Below are positions 8,443 through 16,871 of a DNA stretch of 64,000 nt, piece after piece. The position numbers were made by a program, and so were the translations under genes. This DNA is from Bryobacterales bacterium (GTDB taxonomy: Bacteria; Acidobacteriota; Terriglobia; Bryobacterales; UBA6623): contig JAPPMG010000009.1 in the NCBI GenBank assembly GCA_028819215.1, forward strand, positions 9,331-73,330. Direction: 5' to 3'. Under the pieces are notes generated by a model, which was not told where the DNA came from, did not search any database, and saw only the letters and a program-made list of their open reading frames with translations. The first letter of the stretch is position 1; each line of letters starts with the position of its first letter.

Positions 8443-9911
8443 AACTCGCGCACCTGCTCGCTCTCGAGATCGAAGCCCATCGCCTTGTTGCGGCGATGGG
8501 CCTCCACCCCTAGGCTGACCGCGACTTGGGAACGGTAGCCGAGCTCGCCATCGAGAGGGGCGGGCTTGCGCGTTCGGATTGACTCCAAGAAGTGCTGCCT
8601 GAACGACTTCGATGGCGGGGCCTGTATGTGTAGCGAGGGCATGATCGAGCGCGCCGCGGCCCGCTCTTCAAACACAGCTTGAAGGTAGCTATCGCGCTCC
8701 TCGCCGGGAGACTGAATCTGAGGTCGGGACCGCGAGTCCTCGTCGTAGCGTTGCTTCCAACGCGGCTCGGCGAGCAGCATGGACAGCATTTGGCGCTTGC
8801 GTCTCTCGCTAAGGCCCCTGAAGTTGGTGGGCCGTACAGGGCGGCGCTCCTCGACCCACGTTCCCATGGCGTCCAATCCGGTGCTTGCGACCCGCTCCTT
8901 GAAGCCGTCGATGAAGGGCTCCTCTGGCACCAGGCGAATGCTCTGCGGGCGCAGGTGGTTGCCCTCGAAGTGGATGTTGGCCTCATGGCCGCGCACGACG
9001 ATTGGAAGCTCGACCGAGTTCTGGAGGGAGCCGGAGCACACGATGGTGTGCTTGCTGGGGAAGTCCAGCGCCACGACGAGCACGTCCGGCACCTCCATCA
9101 CCGACTCTGGAGTGCCGTAGTTTCCGCCGGCAGAAACCGCCCGAATCGGGAACTCCCGGCCGAGGACCTGAATCAGCGGCGTGACGTGGTGGTAGTACAG
9201 ATCGGTGGCGATCCCGCCGGAGTAGTCGCGGTAGCGCCTCCAGCGGAAGAACCTCTCGCGGGAGAACGGCCTCTTCGGAGCGCTGCCGAGGAAAGCTTCC
9301 CAGTCCAAGTTCTCGGGGCTGGCGAACTCGTCGATGACATAGTTGAAAGGGGGCTCTCGGGTGTTGCGGCTACGGCTCGTCTGGCTCCAGAGGATCTTCC
9401 CCAGCAAGCCTGCCGAGACCAGCTTCCGAGCCGGCTCCCAGATTCCGTGGGCGATGTGTTCGCTGTCCACAGCGAGGATGCGACCGGTCTGCTCGGCGGT
9501 TTCCACCATCTGCTTGGCCTCGGCGATGGTCAAGCTCATCGGCTTCTCCACGTCCACGTCCTTGCCGGCCCGCATCGCTGCGATCGCCATCGGTGCGTGC
9601 CAGTGGTCAGGGGTGCAGACGATGACCGCGTCAACATTCGGATCTTGGATGAGGTCTTCGTAGCGCCGGTATCCCTTCGCCGAGGTTTGCGTAACTCCCC
9701 GGTCAAGCCGCGGAGCGTAGATGTCGCAGACCGCGGTGACTCTTGAATCCGGGCTATTGCTGTACTCGTTCAGATGCCCACGCGAAATATTGCCCAATCC
9801 GATCACCCCGATGCCGATGACGTCGTTTGCGCCTCGAATCCTCGAGTACGAGGCAGCTGTTGCGGCGATGGCGGCGCGGCTTGCGAAGCCCCGGCGTGAT
9901 ATTGGAGGCAT
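8439..9911 (-). CDS. Gfo/Idh/MocA family oxidoreductase with Tat signal
   Basis: A protein of about 490 residues. The N-terminus has a twin-arginine motif (ISRRGFASRAAIAATAASYS), implying export of a folded cofactor-containing enzyme. IGIGVIGLGNISRGHL is the Rossmann NAD(P) site, and CTPDHWHAPMAIAAMRAGKD with VEKPMS contains the EKP catalytic-lysine motif. A C-terminal GFO_IDH_MocA fold follows. Such enzymes oxidise or reduce sugars, often at C3, and the DUF1080 partner overlaps by 4 nt. I chose the ATG at 9911 because a TAAAAT box ends 7 nt before it, a leaderless arrangement; an in-frame ATG at 9920 overlaps that box. The neighbour in the other direction is a divergent PQQ-like lipoprotein gene. 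Confidence 0.88.
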   Translation of the reverse strand: MPPISRRGFASRAAIAATAASYSRIRGANDVIGIGVIGLGNISRGHLNEYSNSPDSRVTAVCDIYAPRLDRGVTQTSAKGYRRYEDLIQDPNVDAVIVCTPDHWHAPMAIAAMRAGKDVDVEKPMSLTIAEAKQMVETAEQTGRILAVDSEHIAHGIWEPARKLVSAGLLGKILWSQTSRSRNTREPPFNYVIDEFASPENLDWEAFLGSAPKRPFSRERFFRWRRYRDYSGGIATDLYYHHVTPLIQVLGREFPIRAVSAGGNYGTPESVMEVPDVLVVALDFPSKHTIVCSGSLQNSVELPIVVRGHEANIHFEGNHLRPQSIRLVPEEPFIDGFKERVASTGLDAMGTWVEERRPVRPTNFRGLSERRKRQMLSMLLAEPRWKQRYDEDSRSRPQIQSPGEERDSYLQAVFEERAAARSIMPSLHIQAPPSKSFRQHFLESIRTRKPAPLDGELGYRSQVAVSLGVEAHRRNKAMGFDLESEQVREL

Positions 9912-9918
9912 AGAACGC

Positions 9919-9924
9919 ATTTTA
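9919..9924 (-). promoter_or_regulatory. Putative -10 box of a leaderless promoter (Gfo/Idh gene)
   Basis: On the minus strand TAAAAT ends 7 nt before the ATG at 9911, with no Shine-Dalgarno sequence. The same spacing recurs before four other lead genes in the window. Confidence 0.4.
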
Positions 9925-10009
9925 GCCCCACTCGAGTTCTATCCGGGGCGATGCTGACAAAGTCTGGACGCGCTAATGTGGCGGCGAAGCGATATGCGAG
10001 AATCACGAC

Positions 10010-11470
10010 TTGAAGCCCGCGGTAGCGTCCATAGTGCTGATCGGTTGCTGCCTTGGCGCAGCCACGCGGTTCGAGGATCCCAGGCCGCCGGAGCCAGTTT
10101 CCGTCGAAGAGCGCGCCGAGGTTGAGCCGACAGCGCATCCCGGCGTAACGCTGCACGCACGGCCCAGACCGCTCTCGCCCGGTGCAGTGACCGAAGATTG
10201 GCCGGCTTTTCTCGGTCGCACGGGACAGCCGGTCTCCGGCGAGACCAACCTCTTGCACGAGTTCGGGCCGGACGGGCCGAAGCTCTTGTGGGAGCTGTCA
10301 AAGGGCACCGGCTACAGTTCGCCATCGATCCAAGGCGACTACCTCGTATACCTCCACCGCTCGGGGAACCAAGAGGCCATCGAGTGCCTGCGGCCAGAAA
10401 CAGGAGAGAGCTACTGGAGCTATCGCTACGGAACAGACTTCAGCGACCGTTACGGCTACAACAACGGCCCGCGCTCCAGTCCGGTCATAGATGGCGACCA
10501 TGTGTACACGTACGGGGCGCAGGGGAAGCTGCACTGCCTCCGACTCAAGACCGGACAGGTCGTCTGGCGCCGCGACATCGCGGCCGAGTTCAGGGTGCCT
10601 CAGGACTTCTTCGGGATTGCCACCACGCCGTTGATCGAAGGGGATCTGCTGATCCTGAACGTAGGTGCTCCAGGCGGTCCCGAGGTGGTCGCCTTCAACA
10701 AGCTGACCGGGCGCATGGTCTGGGGCGTTGGCGACCAGTGGGGGGCCAGCTATGCGACGCCTGTCATCGCCCGTGTCCACGGCAATCGGCGGCTGTTCGT
10801 GCTCGGCGGTGGCGAGAGCAGGCCTCCGACCGGCGGCCTGCTGTCAATCAACCCGCGCGACGGCGCGCTGGACTTCAGATTCCCGTGGCGCAGCCGCAGT
10901 TTCGAGTCCGTCAATGCGTCGTGTCCGGTTGTGACTGGCGATCGGGTGCTTGTCTCGGCCTCGTACCGTACCGGGGCGGCGTTGATCGAAGTGAAGCCCG
11001 ACGGCACATTCTCCAAGGTCTGGGAGAACTCCGATTTCGACCTGCACTGGACGACCGCCGTCCACGATCAAGGCCACTACTACGCGTTTTCGGGTCGCAA
11101 CGAGCCCGACGCAAAGCTGACCTGCGTGAACGCCAGCAGCGGGGAGACGGTTTGGAGCGAGTCGCTGGAGTGGCAGGAGACTGTCCAGCTGCAGGGAGAG
11201 GCACGGACCTTCCACGCGAGTCCCTTGCGGGGAAACTTGCTGAAGGTAGATGGCCGCTTCCTCGCACTCGGCGAACACGGGCACCTGCTGTGGCTGAATC
11301 TCTCGCCTGCGGGACCGAAGATCTTGGACCGCGCCAGGCTGTTTTTGGCGCGCGAGACGTGGGGGCCGCCGGTCATCAGTCGCGGGCTGCTCTATGTGAG
11401 CCAGAACTCGCGCTCGATCGACCCGCCGACCGGTCCGCGCTTGCTCTGCTTCGACTTGCGGGGTCTGTAG
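10010..11470 (+). CDS. PQQ-like beta-propeller lipoprotein
   Basis: A 486-residue exported protein. The N-terminus MKPAVASIVLIGCC gives a lipobox (L-I-G-C), so it is probably an outer or periplasmic lipoprotein. The body has repeated propeller blades of the PQQ type: PETGESYWSYRY, LKTGQVVWRRDI, KLTGRMVWGVGDQ, ASSGETVWSESLEW, each with the TG...W signature. An early DWPAFLGRTGQPVSGET resembles the opening of Planctomycete and Acidobacteria propeller proteins that carry no PQQ. Enzyme activity is unproven; BamB-like scaffolding or a polyol/alcohol dehydrogenase-like role are options. The start is a TTG at 10010; I see no strong ribosome-binding site. The gene is divergent from the Gfo/Idh-DUF1080 pair. 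Confidence 0.82.
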   Translation: MKPAVASIVLIGCCLGAATRFEDPRPPEPVSVEERAEVEPTAHPGVTLHARPRPLSPGAVTEDWPAFLGRTGQPVSGETNLLHEFGPDGPKLLWELSKGTGYSSPSIQGDYLVYLHRSGNQEAIECLRPETGESYWSYRYGTDFSDRYGYNNGPRSSPVIDGDHVYTYGAQGKLHCLRLKTGQVVWRRDIAAEFRVPQDFFGIATTPLIEGDLLILNVGAPGGPEVVAFNKLTGRMVWGVGDQWGASYATPVIARVHGNRRLFVLGGGESRPPTGGLLSINPRDGALDFRFPWRSRSFESVNASCPVVTGDRVLVSASYRTGAALIEVKPDGTFSKVWENSDFDLHWTTAVHDQGHYYAFSGRNEPDAKLTCVNASSGETVWSESLEWQETVQLQGEARTFHASPLRGNLLKVDGRFLALGEHGHLLWLNLSPAGPKILDRARLFLARETWGPPVISRGLLYVSQNSRSIDPPTGPRLLCFDLRGL

Positions 11471-11545
11471 CGACTCCGGCGACGACTTCTCCCGCTTTGA
11501 CCCGCCGGTGCCATGTGTTCCACCCGCGCGGCCTGATCGCGGTTG

Positions 11546-13870
11546 TCACGGTTGCTCCGGCAACACTTCGAACAGCGTTGCCGTGCGGTCGACGAACACC
11601 TTGCGCAGCCCCCAGCGACCCGGCTCGCTCGCCACAGCCCGGGCCTGTGGGAAGTACGGGTCTCGAGGGTCTACGTTGAAGACCACGTAGTCGATTCGGT
11701 GCTGTCGCAGTAGCGCTGCGGCAGATGCGTACGAAGCGCCAGGGGAGACCTCGGTTCCGACGAATTCGAAGGACTCCGGTCGCACCTCCTCCCAGGTGCC
11801 AGCCGGGGCAAGCACCGCGAACTCCAGAGTGGCCTGCGTGGCCGCAGCCCCTCTCGGATGCACCAGTTCGACGCCGTCCACCAGCACGCTCCGATCGAAG
11901 CGGACCTCCAGTTCCATCCCCGATGCTGCCGGCTGCCGCGACGTCCACTTGGTGAACGGATTCCCGTCGATGAGCCGGCCCGCGTGCCATGGCAGCGGCT
12001 GCGCCCGCGCGATCCATTGCGGATCCGGGCGCACGGGGCGACCGTTGCTAAGTGCGCGAACCTCCGAGGCCGACCAAGAAGTGGCATTGTGGTCGCGAGC
12101 CTGCTCCACGCGCACCCCTCGGACGGGGCGCTGCGGCCAAGCTGCGCGGACTGCGCTGTCTGGAATCTGAGAGGGCTTCAGGGGAGCTAGCACCGCATCC
12201 GCCAAGTCTTGGTTCTCCAGTCCTTGGTAGGAAACAAGGAGTTCTGCGTCAAAGTACGCTTCCGGCAGGTCGGTAAAGGACAGCACGCGCATATCGTTGC
12301 CGCCGAGCTGGCCGATCCGGTCAGCCAGCAAGAAGAACTTCACGTTCCTAGCCAGGTGCCATTTCTGAGGCTCCAGCCGCAGCGCTGCCCGCCAGGGCAT
12401 GCCTTCGACGCTCCACAGATTGGGGTGGTACCAGCGCGAGCGCTGTGCGGGCCACGAGGTGGCGCATTGACCGGCCAACAAGAGCGCCACGATGCCGTGG
12501 CGCAACCGTCGCGGCAACTCGTCCAGCGCCATGCCGGTAGCCAGCAAGGCGAACGGCAGGCTGGGGATCAGGAATCTCGCTCCGGCGTTGGCGAGCCAGG
12601 GAAGGGCGCTGATCACCGCAGCCGCCAGCAGTGCCCGCGTGAACGGTCTCCTCCAAGCGATCAGGGCAATCGGCAACAAGAGGATCATCCAGCCCAGCGA
12701 ACCGGCGTAGCGCTCTCCGATGACAAGGTCGAACGGTGCCGCGAGCAGCTGTTCCCAGCGGTCGAACGGGCCTTGGCGGTAGGAGCGCATCGCGAACTTG
12801 TAGGCCGTTTCCCACTCAACGCTGAAATATGGATTGGGGAACCAGTCGTTGAAGAACGGCGCGAGGGGATTGCCCGTGAATATCGCGTTCTTGACCAGCC
12901 AGGGCAGCCCGACGACCGCAGCCGGGACTCCGGTCCATGCGAACAGCTCCGCCACCGATCTCGCCGAGCCCCCCGCAAACAGGCGGCGAAGCGCTGCTGC
13001 AAGGGCAGCGGCGATCGCTATCGCGCCCGTGTATTTGATGGCGAACGAGAATCCGATCAGAACGCCGAGTACCGCGAGCCATTGCCTCTCGCCGTCGCGC
13101 CACCACAGCAGCAGCACGCAGAAGACGGAAAACAGAGTGAAGGCGAGGGCGCAGTCGTTGTAGGCAGCGGTTGCGTCCGGGATGACAACCGGGCACGTGA
13201 AGTAGACGACCGCGGCGAATACGCCCGCAAGCTCGGCCCGGAATCTCTTGGCCAAGCATAGGATCCCGCCCGCCGTGGCGATCAGAAAAGACAGGTGGAC
13301 CAGCTTTGCCGCTGATTCGCGCCCGATCGCATAGGCGAAGAGGTACAGCATCTCGGTCCCCTGCGAGAGTTGGGCATAGACGTTGGTGGTGATCGCCTCG
13401 AAGCCGTGGGACCGGTAGTAGCGGTGCACGAGGCCGAGGTGATAGCCCATCGCATCGGCCCTGGTTTCCGGCGCGAGCGTGTGGATGACGTACAGGACGC
13501 CATAGACGGCGGCTGGAACGTAGAGGAGCAGTTGCGAGAAACGGGGGCTAGAGCGGGGCTCCGAGGTTTCGGCCCTCCAATTCCAACGGCCCCATCGGTA
13601 CCAGGCCAGCGCGATTGCCGCGAACGCGCCCAGTGCAGTGGCATCGTAGAACCATCCGGCGGCGCAGAGCGCGAACACCAACGTGCTCAGCACGGCGGAT
13701 CCGCAGCCGAACGCGAGCAGCCATCCTTCCGCCGGCGTGAGCTTTCCGCGCAAGCCGCGCAGTTGGCCGATCGCTGTCCGGCCAGCAAGGCAGGCCGCAA
13801 CAACAGCGAGGCCGCCCCCGGCAAGCACGCTTGCCAGTCGATCCAAGGCTTCGAACAGCGTGGCTTCCAT
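11546..13870 (-). CDS. GT-C-type membrane glycosyltransferase with C-terminal discoidin-like domain
   Basis: A 774-residue protein with about ten hydrophobic helices in its first ~500 residues. The lumenal segment after the first helices holds ETRADAMGYHLGLVHRYY, with acidic residues at a position typical of GT-C lipid-phosphosugar transferases, and LPWLVKNAIFTGNPLAPFF is characteristic of the ArnT/PMT-like family. The C-terminal ~200 residues are soluble; HAGRLIDGNPFTKWTS with MELEVRFDRS resembles a discoidin (F5/8 type C) sugar-binding fold. It may glycosylate a secreted or surface acceptor. The ATG at 13870 is preferred; an in-frame GTG lies at 13915. It converges with the PQQ-like gene. 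The region 13871-14140 upstream shows no gene. Confidence 0.75.
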   Translation of the reverse strand: MEATLFEALDRLASVLAGGGLAVVAACLAGRTAIGQLRGLRGKLTPAEGWLLAFGCGSAVLSTLVFALCAAGWFYDATALGAFAAIALAWYRWGRWNWRAETSEPRSSPRFSQLLLYVPAAVYGVLYVIHTLAPETRADAMGYHLGLVHRYYRSHGFEAITTNVYAQLSQGTEMLYLFAYAIGRESAAKLVHLSFLIATAGGILCLAKRFRAELAGVFAAVVYFTCPVVIPDATAAYNDCALAFTLFSVFCVLLLWWRDGERQWLAVLGVLIGFSFAIKYTGAIAIAAALAAALRRLFAGGSARSVAELFAWTGVPAAVVGLPWLVKNAIFTGNPLAPFFNDWFPNPYFSVEWETAYKFAMRSYRQGPFDRWEQLLAAPFDLVIGERYAGSLGWMILLLPIALIAWRRPFTRALLAAAVISALPWLANAGARFLIPSLPFALLATGMALDELPRRLRHGIVALLLAGQCATSWPAQRSRWYHPNLWSVEGMPWRAALRLEPQKWHLARNVKFFLLADRIGQLGGNDMRVLSFTDLPEAYFDAELLVSYQGLENQDLADAVLAPLKPSQIPDSAVRAAWPQRPVRGVRVEQARDHNATSWSASEVRALSNGRPVRPDPQWIARAQPLPWHAGRLIDGNPFTKWTSRQPAASGMELEVRFDRSVLVDGVELVHPRGAAATQATLEFAVLAPAGTWEEVRPESFEFVGTEVSPGASYASAAALLRQHRIDYVVFNVDPRDPYFPQARAVASEPGRWGLRKVFVDRTATLFEVLPEQP

Positions 13871-14140
13871 GTGGACCGGCGACCGGCGCTTGACCAAGCA
13901 TACGGACTTCGGCACGAGCCCGCAGGCCGAATTGGACCCAGTGTTCCATTACAGCCGCAACTGGGACAACGGACTCCGGTGGCCGCTTCACAGCGCGCGG
14001 GACGATCGTCCAGAGGCGCTTGCCTTGTGTTACTCGCGGTAACCCCGAATGGGCGCAGCAGCCGGCGACAGGTTCCGGCCGAGAGGCGGTCCGCCACGAC
14101 TTGCTAAGCTGAGCTTGGCGCAAGCGCCACCAGCGCCACC

Positions 14141-14989
14141 ATGGCCAGCACCACAACTACCGCGACACACCGTCCGGCCGCAGTCGAGTACCCGTACTCG
14201 GACGGCAAGATCATGGCCGAAGTGCCCCGGCACGTCGACGCGATCTTTTATGCGATGGCCACGCTGCGCAATTGGTTCGCGCGCCACGACCGTGTGCAGG
14301 TAGGGGCCAATATGTTCCTGTACTACCAAGAAGGCGACAACACTAAGCGGGTCACGCCGGACCTCTTCGTGGCGAAGGGCTTGAAGGCGCTCCCGGAGCA
14401 GTCCTATAAGCTCTGGGAGGAGGGTCGGCCCCCCACGTGGATATTGGAGGTGGCCTCTCCGTCCACCGAGGATCGAGATCGCGGCGAGAAGCAGGCGTTG
14501 TACGCCTCGATAGGAGTGAAGGAGTACTGGAGGTTCCACCCGACGGGGTCGCTGAAGGGGGCTCAGCGGCCCAAGACCCGCTTGGAAGGAGGCGTGTTGG
14601 GAGGACTGGGGTACGAGCTGCTGGAGAGTCACCGGGATGGATCGATTCGCAGTGAGGTCTTGGGGTTGGACGTCCGTGTGGACGACCGAGCTGGGAAGCA
14701 CCATTTGCTTCGTTTCCGGGATCCCGAGACCGGCCTGGACCTGCTGACGTTCGAGGAGTTGGAAGACGACCGGCAGTCGGCGGAGAAGAACCGGCGGCTG
14801 GCGGAGGAGAAACGGCGGTCGGCGGAAGAGAAACTGCTTGAAGAGAGTGCCGCCAGGCGCGCAGCGGAGCAGGCACATCGGGCGGAAATCAGGGCGCGAC
14901 GAGACGCCGAAGCAGAGACCGCCCGTCTCAGGGCGTATATTGCCAGGCTCGAGGGCGGGCGAGGGGGCGGCCCGGGCAGCGATTCCTGA
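14141..14989 (+). CDS. Uma2 (DUF820) family nuclease-like protein with coiled-coil tail
   Basis: A 282-residue protein. Residues ~15-190 are the Uma2 restriction-endonuclease-like fold: RVTPDLFVAKG supplies the catalytic Asp, and PPTWILEVASPSTEDRD supplies the E-x-x-S segment, with KQALYASIGVKEYW behind it. The C-terminal third is a charged coiled coil made of repeats of the form RRLAEEKRRSAEEKLLEE. Uma2 proteins occur in large families in cyanobacteria and other phyla, often near mobile or defence genes, and their target is unknown. The ATG at 14141 is the only clear start; no Shine-Dalgarno is seen. It is immediately followed by a broken VapBC locus on the other strand. Confidence 0.85.
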   Translation: MASTTTTATHRPAAVEYPYSDGKIMAEVPRHVDAIFYAMATLRNWFARHDRVQVGANMFLYYQEGDNTKRVTPDLFVAKGLKALPEQSYKLWEEGRPPTWILEVASPSTEDRDRGEKQALYASIGVKEYWRFHPTGSLKGAQRPKTRLEGGVLGGLGYELLESHRDGSIRSEVLGLDVRVDDRAGKHHLLRFRDPETGLDLLTFEELEDDRQSAEKNRRLAEEKRRSAEEKLLEESAARRAAEQAHRAEIRARRDAEAETARLRAYIARLEGGRGGGPGSDS

Positions 14990-15158
14990 GAAATCCTGCG
15001 AGCATCGACTCTTCTCCCTCCGGACGGCGCGGTAGATGGCCTCGATTCGATCGGGCACCCTCGCTTCCACGACATCGAGGCAGGACAGAGTCGACCTTCA
15101 AGCCAGGCTCTGCTCGGCTCGATCTGGTAGTGGGAATGATTGGTCCGGGCTCTTGTGC

Positions 15159-15608
15159 CTATGGCCGGTCCGCAGCTTTGAACGGGTCGCGAGTGCGCAG
15201 TTCGGGGAACAAGGCGAGGTCACGGTCCCGAGTGAGCAGCGTTTCGACGCCGTGAGCGATGCATATCGCTGCGATGCGTGCGTCGTGCACGGCACCGCCG
15301 ACGACATGGGCCGATCCACGGACCGGCCCAGAATCGCGGAAAAGTTGCTAGTCTCGCCAATCAGCCGGTTTGATGGCGACTAGGTCCATGCACGGAACTG
15401 GAGCCATGCCTGCCCTGGGGGTTGTTGCGGTGTCCTTCCACAGGCGTCGGCTCGTGATCACGCTCAGGAACTCGAAGCAACACGGCCAGGGAATCGCCCA
15501 AGGCCGATCTCCCACGGCGAGTCCCGCCATGAGCCTGTGTGCCTGATCGCCCAGGCGTGCCTCGCTACCGTGCGCGTAGACAAGCAGATTGGTGTCGACA
15601 GCAATCAA
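15159..15608 (-). pseudogene. VapC-like PIN-domain ribonuclease toxin, disrupted
   Basis: The minus strand starts with TTG at 15608 and reads MIAVDTNLLVYAHGSE and WAIPWPCCFEFLSVIT, a PIN-domain opening with the first catalytic Asp. The frame stops near 15348. The family text continues in another frame (QAWLQFRAWT, an amber TAG, then SPSNRLIGETSNFSAILGR) and returns to the first frame for VHDARIAAICIAHGVETLL, TRDRDLALFPELR and RDPF before a TAG at 15159. That means two frame changes and one nonsense codon. The toxin start overlaps the antitoxin stop, as in intact vapBC operons. The gene should be inactive as written unless these are sequence errors. Confidence 0.65.
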
Positions 15609-15854
15609 CGGGATCCCCGACTTTCGTAGATCAGCTCACGCAACTCCGGCCAGGTGTACCCTTCGAGCGGGTCGGGGCCGTTCGGATCGCCGACTCTCAG
15701 ATCAGGGAGAACGTAGCGGCCCCGGGGTCGGCGGAGCATTTAGCACGCGGCGTAGTCCATCTTCGACTACAGCGCGCAGAGGACGTCCCGCCTCTCGGGC
15801 GTGGCGCTTGGCTCGAATGAGGAGCTCATCGTGAATCTCGATCGTAGTCTTCAT
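15605..15854 (-). pseudogene. VapB-like antitoxin, single frameshift
   Basis: From the ATG at 15854 the minus strand reads [19 protein letters not shown] and [16 protein letters not shown], a ribbon-helix-helix style VapB N-terminus. The frame then runs to an early stop near 15702. One base removed from the GGGG/CCCC run around 15720-15728 restores [20 protein letters not shown] and YTWPELRELIYESRGSR, the usual toxin-binding tail of this VapB type, ending in a TGA that overlaps the toxin start. The lesion is a homopolymer length change, either genuine decay or a base-calling error. Confidence 0.65.
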
Positions 15855-15989
15855 TGCGCCATATGCCCCATATAGGATTATCTGGGAACCCCAGAATTCC
15901 AGTCCACCGCGAATGTCGGGCAGCGGAACACCGCAGGGCCAGGCCGAGACGGGACGTGCACACGAACGCGTCTGTGTCACGGCCAGTCT

Positions 15990-16706
15990 TCATCGTGCGT
16001 GCCTCCGCCTCAAGGGTTTCATGGCGTACTTGAGAATGCACCACAGCGCCCAGACCCCGTCTATGGGACGGATTTTCTTGCCTTGTGCGTAGGTGCGGCC
16101 GTGGTAGGAAATCCCTACTTCGTAAACGCGCGCCCCGGCCTTGGCGATCTTCGCGGTGATCTCTGGCTCGAACCCGAAACGATCCTCCTCTAGGACGATG
16201 GACTGCAGCAATTCCCGGCGAAAAACCTTGTAGCACGACTCCATGTCGGTCAGGTTCAGATCCGTTGCCAAGTTCGATAGCAGAGTCAGCAGGCGATTTC
16301 CCAGATAGTGCCGGAAGTACAGGACACGGTGCTCGCTAGAGGTCAGAAAGCGCGAGCCGTAGACCGCGTCCGCCCTGCCTTGCAGCAGTGGGTTGAGCAG
16401 CTTGGGGTAGTCGGCGGGATCGTATTCCAAGTCCGCGTCTTGGACGATGACGAAATCCCCCGTCGCGGCCTCAAGTCCCGTTCGTAGGGCGCGGCCCTTG
16501 CCGTGATTGCGATCGTGCCGGAGCAAGGTCACGTTATCGGCTTCGGCAGCGATTCTCGCCGCGAGTTCCGCCGAACCGTCTGTCGACGCGTCGTCGACGA
16601 TGATGAGCTCTGTCGGAATATCCACGGCCTGGACACGAGCGACTACCTCTTGCAAGGTGCCGGCTTCGTTGTATGCGGGGATGACCACTGTCAGCGTTGC
16701 GGACAA
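15990..16706 (-). CDS. Family 2 glycosyltransferase (dolichyl/polyprenyl-phosphate sugar transferase type)
   Basis: A 238-residue GT2 enzyme. LTVVIPAYNEAGTLQEVV near the start, LIIVDDASTDGSAELA, the donor-metal motif VIQDADLEYDPADYP (DxD-like) and VYGSRFL place it with dolichyl-phosphate mannose/glucose synthases that charge a lipid-phosphate carrier with a sugar from a nucleotide donor. There are no membrane helices after the catalytic domain. Its product could feed a GT-C enzyme such as the one at 11546, though the two are not in one operon. The TTG start at 16706 is supported by AAGGAG about 10 nt upstream. It ends just before the broken VapBC pair, on the same strand. Confidence 0.86.
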   Translation of the reverse strand: MSATLTVVIPAYNEAGTLQEVVARVQAVDIPTELIIVDDASTDGSAELAARIAAEADNVTLLRHDRNHGKGRALRTGLEAATGDFVIVQDADLEYDPADYPKLLNPLLQGRADAVYGSRFLTSSEHRVLYFRHYLGNRLLTLLSNLATDLNLTDMESCYKVFRRELLQSIVLEEDRFGFEPEITAKIAKAGARVYEVGISYHGRTYAQGKKIRPIDGVWALWCILKYAMKPLRRRHAR

Positions 16707-16871
16707 ACTGGGTCGACTCCTTGCGGGGCGATGCGAGCGGCTTGGCTCGCGATCTCCTAAGACGCCAAGTATGCAACAGTCGCGAGAATCGCTGGCCTAC
16801 AGGCTGCCTGCGGTCTGGCCGCCGGCAGGCTGAGTCCCATCGCAGCCTCGGCAAATGGAAGGTAGCTTAGG

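Noticed and set aside
12209..13261. Long plus-strand frames (also 13370-14107, 8679-9746 and 55895-57307)
   Set aside because: They lie antisense to clear genes and have low-complexity Arg/Gly/Ala text; they are mirror frames of GC-rich coding DNA.
14700..14990. Tandem nucleotide repeats in the Uma2 gene
   Set aside because: The repeats are the coiled-coil codons (EEKRR type) and not a mobile or CRISPR repeat.
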